This document shows, in pieces, positions 44,124 through 53,424 of a DNA stretch of 64,000 nt. The notes under the pieces were generated by a model, which saw only the letters and a list, made by a program, of their open reading frames with translations, ran no database searches and had not been told where the DNA came from. Every line of letters starts with the position of its first letter. The stretch's first letter is position 1. Origin of the DNA: an uncultured Ruminiclostridium sp. (GTDB taxonomy: Bacteria > Bacillota > Clostridia > Oscillospirales > Ruminococcaceae). Location of the stretch: NCBI GenBank assembly GCA_910579265.1, contig CAJTTE010000005.1, positions 106,891 to 170,890 on the forward strand, written 5' to 3'. Both the position numbers and the translations under genes were made by a program.

Positions 44124-45875
44124 ATGGTTAATATTAAAATTAACGGTATCGAATGTTCCGTTGAAGAAGGTACTACCATACTTGAAGCCGCACGCAGTAA
44201 CGGGATAAGGATCCCTACTCTTTGCTGGCTTAAAGATATCAACGAAATAGGCGCCTGCCGTATCTGCGTAGTTGAAATGACCGGTGCAAGAAGCCTTGTA
44301 GCTTCATGCATGTATCCTATTTCAAAGTTTGATGAAGGAAAAAACATTCTTACAAATTCACCTGCTGTACTTGAAAGCAGAAGGATGACATTAGAACTGC
44401 TGCTCAGCAATCATAAAAAAGAATGCCTCTACTGCTCGCGCGGTGGTAACTGTGAGCTTCAGGCATTATGTCAGGAACTCGGCGTTCAGCATGAGCCCGC
44501 ATATGACGGTGTCAGAAACGAATATGAAATAGATACAAGCGCAGCCCATATGACGCGTGATAACGAAAAGTGCATCAATTGTCGCCGCTGTATCGCCGCT
44601 TGTACCAATGTACAGGGTATAGGCGTTATCGGAGCAAACTACCGTGGATTCAAAACATCTATAGGAAGTCCTTTCGATATGGATCTTGCAGATACTGCCT
44701 GCGTATCCTGCGGACAGTGCATTGCCGTATGTCCTACCGGCGCGCTAAACGAAAAGGATGATACAGACAAGGTATGGGCTGCCCTGAATGATCCCGAAAA
44801 AGTGGTCGTTGTACAGACAGCCCCTGCCGTTCGCGCTTCCATCGGTGAAGCCTTCGGATATCCGATGGGAACAAACGTGGAAGGAAAAATGGCTGCGGCA
44901 CTTCGCAGGCTTGGATTTAACGCCGTATTTGACACCAACTTCGGTGCCGATCTTACTATTATGGAAGAGGCGACCGAGCTGCTTGATCGTGTACAAAACA
45001 ACGGCGTGCTTCCTATGATAACATCCTGCTCACCCGGTTGGATCAGGTATTGTGAAGCATATTATCCGGAATTTATACCCAATTTGTCCTCATGTAAATC
45101 ACCCCAGCAAATGAACGGAGCAATTACAAAAACCTATTGGGCGCAGAAAATGGGTATCGATCCTAAGAACATTGTAAGTGTTTCCGTAATGCCTTGCACA
45201 GCCAAGAAATTTGAAATAGGCAGAGAGGATCAGAGCGCGTCCGGTTATCCTGATCTTGATATATCCATAACCACAAGAGAGCTTGTAAAAATGATAAACC
45301 ATGCCGGATTGTGCTTTAAAGAACTTCCCGATGAAGACTTTGACAGCCCCCTCGGAATAGGCACAGGGGCAGCTGTTATCTTCGGTGCAACCGGCGGTGT
45401 TATGGAAGCCGCTCTTCGCACGGCGGTTTGGAAACTGACAGGCGAGGATGTAAACAGTCCTGTGGAATTTAAGGAAGTACGTGGAGTTGAAGGAGTAAAG
45501 ACAGCTACCTATAACGTTGGCGGTAAAGAAATTACCGTTGCCGTAGCTTCGGGTCTTGGAAACGCAAAAATCCTCCTTGACAAGGTTAAAAACGGCGAGC
45601 TTAATGTTACCTTCATTGAGATCATGGCTTGTCCAGGCGGTTGTGTAAACGGCGGAGGACAGGTTATTGTTCCGTCTGATGTTCGCAATTTCACGGATAT
45701 CAGAGCCGAAAGAGCAAAAGCCCTTTATAGTGCGGATGAAAGCAGGACTCTGAGAAAATCTCATGAAAGCCCTGATATAAAGGAAGTATATGAGAAATTC
45801 TTAGGAGAACCCGGAAGTCATAAGGCGCATGAGGTTCTGCATACATCTTACAAAGCTTCTCACCTCTACAAATAA
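44124..45875 (+). CDS. hydA: [FeFe] hydrogenase catalytic subunit
   Basis: 583 residues, the modular M3 form. An N-terminal 2Fe-2S domain (GACRICVVE), a His-Cys3 cluster site (HKKECLYCSRGGNCELQ) and two 4Fe-4S clusters (CINCRRCIAACTNVQ and CVSCGQCIAVCPTGA) come first. The H-cluster motifs are TSCSPGWIRYCE (L1), MPCTAKKFE (L2) and MACPGGCVNGGGQ (L3). It produces H2 from NADH plus reduced ferredoxin with HydBC. The short-tailed C-terminus is typical. Last gene of the operon. Confidence 0.97.
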   Translation: MVNIKINGIECSVEEGTTILEAARSNGIRIPTLCWLKDINEIGACRICVVEMTGARSLVASCMYPISKFDEGKNILTNSPAVLESRRMTLELLLSNHKKECLYCSRGGNCELQALCQELGVQHEPAYDGVRNEYEIDTSAAHMTRDNEKCINCRRCIAACTNVQGIGVIGANYRGFKTSIGSPFDMDLADTACVSCGQCIAVCPTGALNEKDDTDKVWAALNDPEKVVVVQTAPAVRASIGEAFGYPMGTNVEGKMAAALRRLGFNAVFDTNFGADLTIMEEATELLDRVQNNGVLPMITSCSPGWIRYCEAYYPEFIPNLSSCKSPQQMNGAITKTYWAQKMGIDPKNIVSVSVMPCTAKKFEIGREDQSASGYPDLDISITTRELVKMINHAGLCFKELPDEDFDSPLGIGTGAAVIFGATGGVMEAALRTAVWKLTGEDVNSPVEFKEVRGVEGVKTATYNVGGKEITVAVASGLGNAKILLDKVKNGELNVTFIEIMACPGGCVNGGGQVIVPSDVRNFTDIRAERAKALYSADESRTLRKSHESPDIKEVYEKFLGEPGSHKAHEVLHTSYKASHLYK

Positions 45876-45944
45876 AAAATCGAACTTTTATCATAGTGCA
45901 TATATAATGATCGAATTGCTGCTGACAATTGAATTATATGTCGA

Positions 45945-46860
45945 ACAATTTAATCAGAACCACCAATGAAGTGGTAGCTTGCACACGCCCAAAAAAGGCG
46001 AATTACGGACTCACCCCCAAAATGGTATTGAAGATCTGAAATAGCATTACCATCACAGACAGCCGCTGATGCGGCTGTCTGTTTTTATCCTTTGATCATT
46101 GCTGCCACTAAACGGATCAGCATTTTTTTAGACCTCATTTGATCGTATTTATAATTCTCTTTCAGGTGATTTTGAATCTATTATTTTATTGCGGTTTTTT
46201 TACCATCGTATATACAAAATATACGAGACAGAAAAATGTAGTTGCACTTTAATTTAGAGCGCCTGTCAAATATCGTCAGTGTGCTTCACCTTTTATATAT
46301 CAAGTAAACTGTGCTATACTTAAGCATTGCGGTATTATTACAATTATGTGAATATATTTGAGACAAGCATTTTTCTCTATTATCTCTGTCTTTTTTTCCT
46401 AAAAAGTTTCTGAGTATTTTCCCTATATCCGTCATTTACTGCCCATATATCGTTTTTCTGCGTTATTATGGTGCAATACCATGTGATATTAACATCCGTA
46501 TTTTGAATATGACAATGTTTTTATTTCATGATTTATACTTAAGTTCGCATTTCCGTCAAATATTATAAACGGACTTTTCATTTAAGATATCCCATAAATC
46601 GTGACACGCTAAAGCTCGGCGGTATTTCTGCAAGCATTTGGATAAGATCGCAGCATAATTCTGCTTCTATGATATTGACCTTTTCCTGTTCTCACAGCCT
46701 TCTCGGTGTTTTTCGATATGTGCTTTAATCTATCCATATATTGTCTGCCAGATATACTTCTGTGTAAACACTGTACGATACCTGCATCTCCATTTCGTAT
46801 GTGATAATCTATGATTTTTATTCATTTGAATGTTCTCCTTTTCGACTGTGATCTGATTGC
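45945..46860 (-). mobile_element. Decayed IS200/IS605-family element with tnpA relic
   Basis: Minus-strand translation in shifting frames gives RYRTVFTQKYIWQTIYG (about 46740-46790), then EAELCCDLIQMLAEIPP followed by SFSVSRFMGYL (about 46570-46655), matching the YHIVF.PKYRR..IYG and D-H-x-H...IPP..SVS.FMGYLK blocks of IS200 TnpA. The HUH histidines are gone. Near 46100-46130 is ADPFSGSNDQR, the C-terminal DPFxG block. Terminal hairpins follow: ACCACC..GTGGT near 45960 and GACAGCCGC/GCGGCTGTC at 46058-46079. Stops and frameshifts mean it is inactive. Confidence 0.7.
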
Positions 46861-46957
46861 CAGATTTACCTTTCATTATAATCAGTGAGGACCTTTCTTT
46901 CATATAAAGTTATTCCGCCGCTTAAAGAGGTGATTTTTCACTTAAGCTATAAAAAAA

Positions 46958-46983
46958 CAACGCCTTGAATTCTCAAAGCGCTG
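46958..46983 (-). terminator. rpsT terminator
   Basis: CAGCGCTTTGA/TCAAGGCGTTG stem and T7 on the minus strand, 25 bp after the rpsT stop. Confidence 0.85.
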
Positions 46984-47007
46984 ATACATACGATATAGAA
47001 AATGAAT

Positions 47008-47247
47008 TTATGCGGAAGCCTTCTTAGCCATTCTTGATTTAAGACGGGCAGCCTTGTTCTTATGGATAAGACCCTTACCCGCAGCCTTATCAAGCTTTTT
47101 AACAGCTGCAAGTCTTGCGGCTGCATCTGCGCCTTCTGCTCTGGCCTGCTTCATAACGGTTTTAAGCTGAGTTTTAGCAGCTTTATTGCGCTCCTGTCTC
47201 ACCTTTGAAACCAGTACTCTTTTCTTTGCAGATTTAATATTAGGCAT
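47008..47247 (-). CDS. rpsT: 30S ribosomal protein S20
   Basis: 79 residues, highly basic: MPNIKSAKKRVLVSKVRQER is the S20 signature, and the C-terminus is Ala/Lys-rich. It binds 16S rRNA in the small subunit body. AGGAGG ribosome binding site. Divergent from gpr, the usual rpsT-gpr arrangement of Firmicutes. Confidence 0.97.
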   Translation of the reverse strand: MPNIKSAKKRVLVSKVRQERNKAAKTQLKTVMKQARAEGADAAARLAAVKKLDKAAGKGLIHKNKAARLKSRMAKKASA

Positions 47248-47491
47248 TGTTACACCTCCTTGCCTTTTTCTGAATTCTAAGGAAAAAGTAATCGCTTTGT
47301 TTTAAAAACGATACTTTCTTTTTCTGCTCGATATATTTTACCACAAATACACAAAAAATTCAAGGGTTTTTTATTATTTTTTAGATATTTACGATTTTTA
47401 AGCGAAAAAAAAATGCCATATCTTAGGATAAATATTGTCTATTTTTCACAAGATAATGCAGTTAAATCAATATACGGAGGGTATTGTTTAT

Positions 47492-48304
47492 ATGAAGCGA
47501 AGCGATTTGGCCGTTGAAATGGCGGATGTAATGGAAGAAAAGGATATTAAGCTTGTTGACGAGCACTATAACGGCATAAAGGCAACCTGTGTCACCTTGA
47601 GCAGACAAGGGGGAAAACAGATAGGCAAACCTGCCGGTCGTTATATTACTTTACATTGTGACGGCATGGATAATATGCGTTGTGCCTCTGCTTTGGCTCA
47701 TTATCTTGAGGAAATGCTTATGCCATCTGCAATCTGGGAACGAATGCTGGTAGCAGGGCTGGGAAACGAATGGGTCACACCGGATAGCCTGGGAGCAAGA
47801 ACGGTTCACAAAATACCGGCTACTTCCCATTTATCAAACACAGATGAATTCAAGGAACTCGGTCTTCGTCCCGTAGCGGTCCTTGAAATGGGCGTTATGG
47901 GGCAGACCGGAATAGAAAGTGCCGATTATCTTCACTATGTAGCTAAAAATTTTCTTCCGGCAGCTATTATCGTCATAGACAGCTTAGCCTGCGGTGATTT
48001 TTCCAGATTGGGCGCAACCATACAGCTTACCGATACGGGTATTGCCCCGGGAAGCGGTGTCGGAGGCTGCCGCAGACCTCTTAACAGCAAAAATATGGGA
48101 ACCAAGGTAATTGCAATTGGCGTTCCTACAGTCATTGACCTTGACAGCATCACGGATTGTGCAAAACAGCCTATGATGGTAACTCCGAGAGACATTGACA
48201 GCGTTATAGAAAGATATTCGGATATTATTTCGACAGGTATCAATTCTGCTCTTAATCCTAATCTGAGCCCTGAAGAAACGGAGCTGCTTAGAGTAGTGTA
48301 TTGA
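47492..48304 (+). CDS. gpr: GPR germination protease
   Basis: 270 residues from the ATG at 47492, with GGAGG 11 bp upstream (the frame extends to 47435). The propeptide-like start MKRSDLAVEMADV resembles the RTDLAVE of A25 peptidases. GLGNEWVTPDSLGARTVHK and IVIDSLACGDFSRLGATIQLTDTG carry the aspartic residues proposed for activity, and GSGVGGCRRPLN is conserved. GPR degrades small acid-soluble spore proteins during germination. Somewhat shorter than the Bacillus enzyme, as is usual for clostridia. Confidence 0.95.
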   Translation: MKRSDLAVEMADVMEEKDIKLVDEHYNGIKATCVTLSRQGGKQIGKPAGRYITLHCDGMDNMRCASALAHYLEEMLMPSAIWERMLVAGLGNEWVTPDSLGARTVHKIPATSHLSNTDEFKELGLRPVAVLEMGVMGQTGIESADYLHYVAKNFLPAAIIVIDSLACGDFSRLGATIQLTDTGIAPGSGVGGCRRPLNSKNMGTKVIAIGVPTVIDLDSITDCAKQPMMVTPRDIDSVIERYSDIISTGINSALNPNLSPEETELLRVVY

Positions 48305-48650
48305 TAACAATCGATCCTTTAGAAAATATAATCATCGCCCATATTATATCAGGGACATTTTCCGCTATCCAAACGGTACAATATTATGTCTGGACCTTCG
48401 CAAAGAGTTTTTATAAAGCATAATCACTTTACATCTGCATCCATATTTTATGATCGCTGCTCCAAACATTCTTTGATCGATTCACTATTTTAAAATGGGC
48501 GATCCTGTTAAAGGACTGCCCATTTAATCTGTATATTATGCGATTTTTTCATCTCTGCACAAATCTTTGCACCATTTGATGTAAGTTTGATGTAAAGATG
48601 TATTTTTAAGCGTTTTTCAAAGTCCGCAAACCCGCATAAACAGGGGCTTT
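48305..48650. other. Intergenic region with gpr and lysS downstream hairpins
   Basis: AATGGGC-TCC/GGA-GCCCATT near 48494-48523 is a probable gpr terminator. A GCATAAACAGGGGCTTTTT-like segment (48634-48652) abuts the lysS stop. The direct repeat TTTGATGTAA occurs twice near 48577-48596. Confidence 0.45.
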
Positions 48651-50183
48651 TTAGCCTTTTTCGTTCGGTAAGGACTTCATTGTGGGGAATAACAGCACAT
48701 CACGAATAGAAGCGCTGTCCGTAAGAAGCATGACAAATCTGTCCAGTCCCATACCGAGACCTCCGGTAGGAGGCAAACCATATTCAAGCGCAGTGATAAA
48801 ATCTTCATCCACCTGAGCATTGGCGCAGCCGAGCTTCCTTCTTTGTTCAACCTGCTTTACAAAACGTTCTTTCTGATCTATAGGATCATTCAGCTCTGAA
48901 AAAGCATTTCCGAACTCGGATGCATAAATGAAATATTCAAACCTTTCGGTAAATGCAGGTTCATCAGCTTTACGCTTCGCCAAAGGAGAATTTTCTACCG
49001 GATAATCATAAATTATTGTCGGCTGAATAAGCTTATCCTCGACAAATTCTTCAAAAAGCGCAATAAGAACATCGCCTTTTGTTGCATTTTTATCTACTTC
49101 AATGCCCTTTGATTCCGCCGCCGACCTGGCTTCTTCATCGCTGCCCCAGCTATAATAATCCGACTCAGCATACTTCTTGACCGCCTCGGTCATTTTCATT
49201 CTTGTCCAGGGCTTTCCTATCTCAATATCCGTTCCCCTGTAAGAAACGGTATCAGTACCGCAAATCTTCACGGCAATGGAGCGATACATATTTTCGATCA
49301 AATCCATCATACCGAAATAATCAGTATATGCCTGATACATCTCAATAGATGTAAATTCCGGATTGTGAGTAGCGTCCATTCCCTCGTTGCGGAAGATACG
49401 TCCAACCTCGTAAACCTTATTAAAACCGCCTACAATAAGTCTTTTCAAATAAAGCTCAGTTTCTATTCTAAGATACATATCAATATCGAGCGCGTTGTGA
49501 TGCGTAACAAAAGGACGCGCCGCAGCACCTATTTCAAGAGTATGAAGCACCGGAGTATCAACCTCGATAAATCCTAATCCGTCTAAATAGCTGCGGATTT
49601 CACGAAGTATTTTTGAACGTATTACAAATGTGTCTTTTACCTCGGGATTGGCTATCAGATCAAGATAACGCTTTCTGTAACGCTCTTCCTTGTCCTTTAA
49701 GCCGTGCCATTTTTCGGGCAGCGGCAACAAAGACTTGGAAAGAAGTGTTATTTCTTTGGCATGAACCGAGATCTCTCCTCTTTTTGTACGGAAAACAAAT
49801 CCGGTCACTCCTATGATATCACCTAAATCCCACTTTTTGAATTCTCTGAAGTTTTCCTCTCCAACATCGTCAATACGTACATAAACCTGCATCCGGTCGG
49901 AAGCGTCACGAATATCAATGAAGTTGGCCTTTCCCATATCACGCCAGCTTGTGATTCTTCCGGCAATAGATACTGTTTCGTTCTCATACTTGTCAAAATC
50001 AGCCCTTATGTCACCGTTCATTGCCGATACCGGAAATTTCGTAATTTCATAAGGGTTTTTTCCGTCGGTTTTCAGCGCCTCAAGCTTTTCAAGCCTAATC
50101 CTGTGCTGCTCGCTTAATTGCTCCCGATATTGCTCTTCGGTAAGCTCAGCGCTTTCCTGAATATTATTCTGATCATTAGTCAT
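48651..50183 (-). CDS. lysS: Lysyl-tRNA synthetase, class II
   Basis: 510 residues. The N-terminal OB-fold (about 60-160, VSIAGRITSWRDMGKANFIDI) binds the anticodon. Class II motifs: 1 near IEVDTPVLH, 2 as FRNEGMDATHNPEFTSIE, 3 as GLPPTGGLGMGLDRFVML. It attaches lysine to tRNA-Lys. GreA precedes it by about 75 bp on the same strand, the standard greA-lysS order. Confidence 0.97.
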   Translation of the reverse strand: MTNDQNNIQESAELTEEQYREQLSEQHRIRLEKLEALKTDGKNPYEITKFPVSAMNGDIRADFDKYENETVSIAGRITSWRDMGKANFIDIRDASDRMQVYVRIDDVGEENFREFKKWDLGDIIGVTGFVFRTKRGEISVHAKEITLLSKSLLPLPEKWHGLKDKEERYRKRYLDLIANPEVKDTFVIRSKILREIRSYLDGLGFIEVDTPVLHTLEIGAAARPFVTHHNALDIDMYLRIETELYLKRLIVGGFNKVYEVGRIFRNEGMDATHNPEFTSIEMYQAYTDYFGMMDLIENMYRSIAVKICGTDTVSYRGTDIEIGKPWTRMKMTEAVKKYAESDYYSWGSDEEARSAAESKGIEVDKNATKGDVLIALFEEFVEDKLIQPTIIYDYPVENSPLAKRKADEPAFTERFEYFIYASEFGNAFSELNDPIDQKERFVKQVEQRRKLGCANAQVDEDFITALEYGLPPTGGLGMGLDRFVMLLTDSASIRDVLLFPTMKSLPNEKG

Positions 50184-50259
50184 ACTGTGTCATTTTGCCT
50201 TTCTTTTCTTTGATACATTTGTAGTGCGGCAATAACCTATGATGCCCCAAAACAAACAA

Positions 50260-50736
50260 TTACTTTGAAATCTCCATTACTTCAAATTTAAGCGTGCCCA
50301 CGGGAGCCTCAACCTCAACGATATCACCCTTTGCTCTTCCGATACAAGCCCTTCCGACAGGAGATTCGTCGGATATCTTACCTTTTTTCATGTCAACCTC
50401 TTTAGAGCCGACAATATGGAGCTCAAGTATCTCGTTTGTTTCCAGATCCTTTAAAACTACCTTATTACCTATGCTTATATGCTCTGTAGACAGGTCGCTT
50501 TCATCGAGGACCTTAACATTCTGAAGCGTCTTCTCGATTTCGGCGATCCTTGCTTCTATAATTCCCTGCTCATTTTTTGCTTCATCGTATTCGCTGTTTT
50601 CCGAAAGGTCTCCAAAGGAAAGAGCTACCTTGATTTTATCTGCGATCTCACGTCTTTTTACGCTTTTAAGATTTTCCAGTTCATCCTTCAGCTTTTGCAG
50701 TCCTTCGCCTGTAAGCACCGTTTGTTTTTCTGCCAT
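50260..50736 (-). CDS. greA: Transcription elongation factor GreA
   Basis: 158 residues. The N-terminal coiled coil begins LTGEGLQKLKDELENLKSVK and carries the tip acidic residues in SFGDLSENSEYDEAKNEQG. The C-terminal FKBP-like domain has DESPVGRACIGRAKGDIVEV. It rescues backtracked RNA polymerase. GGAGG ribosome binding site. Upstream of lysS. Confidence 0.97.
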   Translation of the reverse strand: MAEKQTVLTGEGLQKLKDELENLKSVKRREIADKIKVALSFGDLSENSEYDEAKNEQGIIEARIAEIEKTLQNVKVLDESDLSTEHISIGNKVVLKDLETNEILELHIVGSKEVDMKKGKISDESPVGRACIGRAKGDIVEVEAPVGTLKFEVMEISK

Positions 50737-50852
50737 AATAATCCTCCAAGATTTTATTTGAATTGGGTCATACCCTTAATTTAACAATCTCTATATAGCT
50801 ATTATAGTCACAATGACTTGGATATAATACGGTTGATCGTCATAAAGAGATT

Positions 50853-52037
50853 TTATCTTAATCCCTCCAAAACCTCAAATGCCTTTGTCAGCTGAGGATC
50901 GGAAGAATTTACATCTGTTGGCGCATAGTCGGCGTCACCGGTCAGATCCACGTCAAAATCCACCTTTATTCCCTCGCTTAATGTCGAGGATGCCACGGGA
51001 AGGACTTCCGCGGTAGTAATAACGATTGCCGTACCGTCCGATAGATTTTTGGTCTCTGTCACAGTGCCTTTACCGGCCGTCTGCTTTCCCACTATCTTCG
51101 CTGAAGCATAATCCCTTAGACTAAGTGAAAACAGCTCAGCCGCACCTTCGGTATTCTCATTTACAAGCACCACCAAAGGTGAATTATTTTCCGCATTTCC
51201 GGTCGTTTCCAGAAATTTAGCTATCGTTCCGTCTTTATATTGGGCATTGGCAATAAGCTGAGCCGGTATAAACCTGCTGAGCATGGGAGAAAGACAGTCG
51301 AAAATACCCGAGCTGTTACGTACATCGATTATATAACCCAAAACACCTTGTGCCTGAAGCTTTTGAAGCTCCGAAACAAACTGTTCATCCGTCATATTGT
51401 TAAATGATTCTATTCTTATATATCCGTAGCCCTCGACTATTGCGGAGGTAACGGACTGAATGGTGAAAAATCTTCTTGTAGCCGTAAGGGATATTGTTTC
51501 CCCGCTGCGCTGAACCGATAAACGCACATTGGTATTTTCATCTCCGTCAATGGCGCTTATGGCCGTTTGAGCGTCAGTTTCAAGAACATTATTTCCGTCA
51601 ACAGAAGTTATTATATCTCCTACTTTTATATCCAGATCCGCTGCGGGAGAATTTGCATATATTTTATCGACCCTGATATATCCGCTTTCTTCTCTGCTCA
51701 GCTCCAGCCCTACCGAAGTCATCGTACCTGATTCTATATCCTTTTTCTTGCGTAGCTGGCTTTCCGAAAGATATGCCGCTCCCGCATCGTTCAAGCCGTT
51801 AACATAGCCATGTACGACGCCGTTTATAAGTGTCTGCTCATCAATATTGTAATAAGATGAGTTTCTTACATAAGAATCTATCTCCTGAATCTTGGAATAA
51901 ATCTCTTCGCGCTGTGTTACTCCGCCGATAAGCTGGTTAAACATATTTGTTGAAACGGTTATTGTAACAACGTAGGTTATGGCGCAGGCTATTGCAACAA
52001 CGCTTATCAGCACTCCGATTGAGAATTTTTTCTTCAT
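50853..52037 (-). CDS. S41-family C-terminal processing protease homologue lacking the catalytic Ser
   Basis: 394 residues: an N-terminal membrane anchor (about 8-30), a helical bundle, a PDZ domain (about 110-190, VGLELSREESGYIRVDKIYA, ADLDIKVGDIITSVDG) and the S41 core. In VLVNENTEGAAELFSLSLRDY the family pattern NE.[ST]ASASE shows Gly at the nucleophile Ser position. The Lys in QTAGKGTV is kept, and IDVRNSSGIFD replaces DLRNNPGG. It is thus probably a pseudo-protease, perhaps binding or presenting substrates. It follows the M23 protein and ftsXE on one strand. Confidence 0.85.
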   Translation of the reverse strand: MKKKFSIGVLISVVAIACAITYVVTITVSTNMFNQLIGGVTQREEIYSKIQEIDSYVRNSSYYNIDEQTLINGVVHGYVNGLNDAGAAYLSESQLRKKKDIESGTMTSVGLELSREESGYIRVDKIYANSPAADLDIKVGDIITSVDGNNVLETDAQTAISAIDGDENTNVRLSVQRSGETISLTATRRFFTIQSVTSAIVEGYGYIRIESFNNMTDEQFVSELQKLQAQGVLGYIIDVRNSSGIFDCLSPMLSRFIPAQLIANAQYKDGTIAKFLETTGNAENNSPLVVLVNENTEGAAELFSLSLRDYASAKIVGKQTAGKGTVTETKNLSDGTAIVITTAEVLPVASSTLSEGIKVDFDVDLTGDADYAPTDVNSSDPQLTKAFEVLEGLR

Positions 52038-52058
52038 AATGCAATTTCTTTCCTTAAT

Positions 52059-53387
52059 TTACCAATGCTTCTTAACATAATTGAACGGATCCTGAGCTAT
52101 ACCGTTAACTCTTACCTCAAAATGCATATGAGGCCCGGTTGACCAGCCTGTATTTCCTACTGCCGCTATTACATCGCCCTGATTTACCTTTTGCCCCACA
52201 GTAACATATATGGCGCTGCAATGTCCGTAAAGAGTAGAATATCCGTCGCCGTGATCTATAACAACATATTTTCCATAGCTGTATCCGGGTATGTAGGTAT
52301 CCTTAGCGGTAATTACCGTGCCGCTTTTCGAGGCATAAACATTTGTTCCGTTAATTCCCCAGTCGCCTATATCGATTCCGGAATGATTACGGTTCATTGG
52401 AGCGTCCCAACCGAAGTATGTGGTCATATAGTGGAATTTCAATTCGACGGGCCACATCCATTCACCCTGCTGATATTCCTGATTGCTGCCCTGCTGAGCC
52501 TGTTGGATCTCTCTCTGTATTTGCTTCTCATATTCGGCTATTTCCGCCGCATTGGCTTTTTTCTCGTTTTCAAGCTTCTGTTGTTTTGCCTCAAGATCGG
52601 AAATAACGTTCGTATAGCTTTTATAATAGCTGTTATATTGATTGCTCAGCTTCTGAGCCTCCTCCTGCTGTACAAGAAGATCGGATTTTGACGCTTCAAG
52701 AGCCTTCATATCCTCATCAAGCTTTATATGATATGTATTGAGCTGTTCCACATCAACCTCAAGCTGTTTAATCATTTCCTCGGTTTCTTCTATGGATTTT
52801 TTAAGTTCGTTCATCATTTTTTCATTCTGAGACGAAACATTTACCATTATTTTTGTTCTTACCAACAGATCATAGATATCTGTCGACTCAGCAAGCACCG
52901 AGAAAATATCCGAATTTTCCGTAACATACATTGCACGCAGGATCTCACCGAATTTTTTAAGATTTTTTTCGTTAAGTGCCTTAAGTTCTTCGATATCATC
53001 CTGCTTATCGGATATCTCCTTTTCCTTGGCGCTTATCTGAAGATCAAGAGCGGAAATATCCGCCTGTTTAGCAGATATGTCCTGTTCCATATAATAAAGC
53101 AGATTATTATAATTATCGATCTGATCCTTGGCATTATTCAGTTTTTCCCAGTACAAATCCTGAAGCTGCTGATTTTCGGATACGTTTCCGTCTATTTTTG
53201 ATATTTCATTTTCCAGCTGCTTATTGCGGTCTTCAAGCTCCTTTATCTTATCCTGTTTTTCCACAATTGAGGAAGATGCCGCTTTAACGCTAAAATTATC
53301 ACAAGGCACCGCTGCCATAGCTATAAACATTACTGCCGTCAAAGCAATAGCAACCGTTTTTTTACCGTTATTTCCTAAAATTTTCAT
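52059..53387 (-). CDS. EnvC-like murein hydrolase: coiled coil plus M23 peptidase
   Basis: 442 residues. Signal peptide 1-36 (KKTVAIALTAVMFIAMAAVP then VKAAS). A long coiled coil (about 38-125 and 170-300) comes next, and a C-terminal M23 LytM domain (about 310-442) with zinc ligands in NHSGIDIG and GPHMHFE, so it should be active, unlike EnvC. In FtsEX systems the coiled coil docks to FtsX. It lies directly after ftsX, so ATP-driven control of this hydrolase is likely. Strong GGAGAG ribosome binding site. Confidence 0.92.
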   Translation of the reverse strand: MKILGNNGKKTVAIALTAVMFIAMAAVPCDNFSVKAASSSIVEKQDKIKELEDRNKQLENEISKIDGNVSENQQLQDLYWEKLNNAKDQIDNYNNLLYYMEQDISAKQADISALDLQISAKEKEISDKQDDIEELKALNEKNLKKFGEILRAMYVTENSDIFSVLAESTDIYDLLVRTKIMVNVSSQNEKMMNELKKSIEETEEMIKQLEVDVEQLNTYHIKLDEDMKALEASKSDLLVQQEEAQKLSNQYNSYYKSYTNVISDLEAKQQKLENEKKANAAEIAEYEKQIQREIQQAQQGSNQEYQQGEWMWPVELKFHYMTTYFGWDAPMNRNHSGIDIGDWGINGTNVYASKSGTVITAKDTYIPGYSYGKYVVIDHGDGYSTLYGHCSAIYVTVGQKVNQGDVIAAVGNTGWSTGPHMHFEVRVNGIAQDPFNYVKKHW

Positions 53388-53424
53388 ACTGCTCTCCTTT
53401 CAAGGAATAAAAAATTAAAAACTG

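Larger units (their letters stand above)
45876..47007. other. Intergenic region occupied by an IS200 relic
   Basis: See the mobile element at 45945-46860. 46200-46430 shows no recognisable feature. The rpsT terminator is at the right end. Confidence 0.5.

Noticed and set aside
45099..45764. 221-codon minus-strand frame
   Set aside because: Antisense of hydA.
48540..48660. Integrative element attachment site near the lysS 3' end
   Set aside because: A short direct repeat and a terminator-like segment are present, but there is no integrase and no matching second site.
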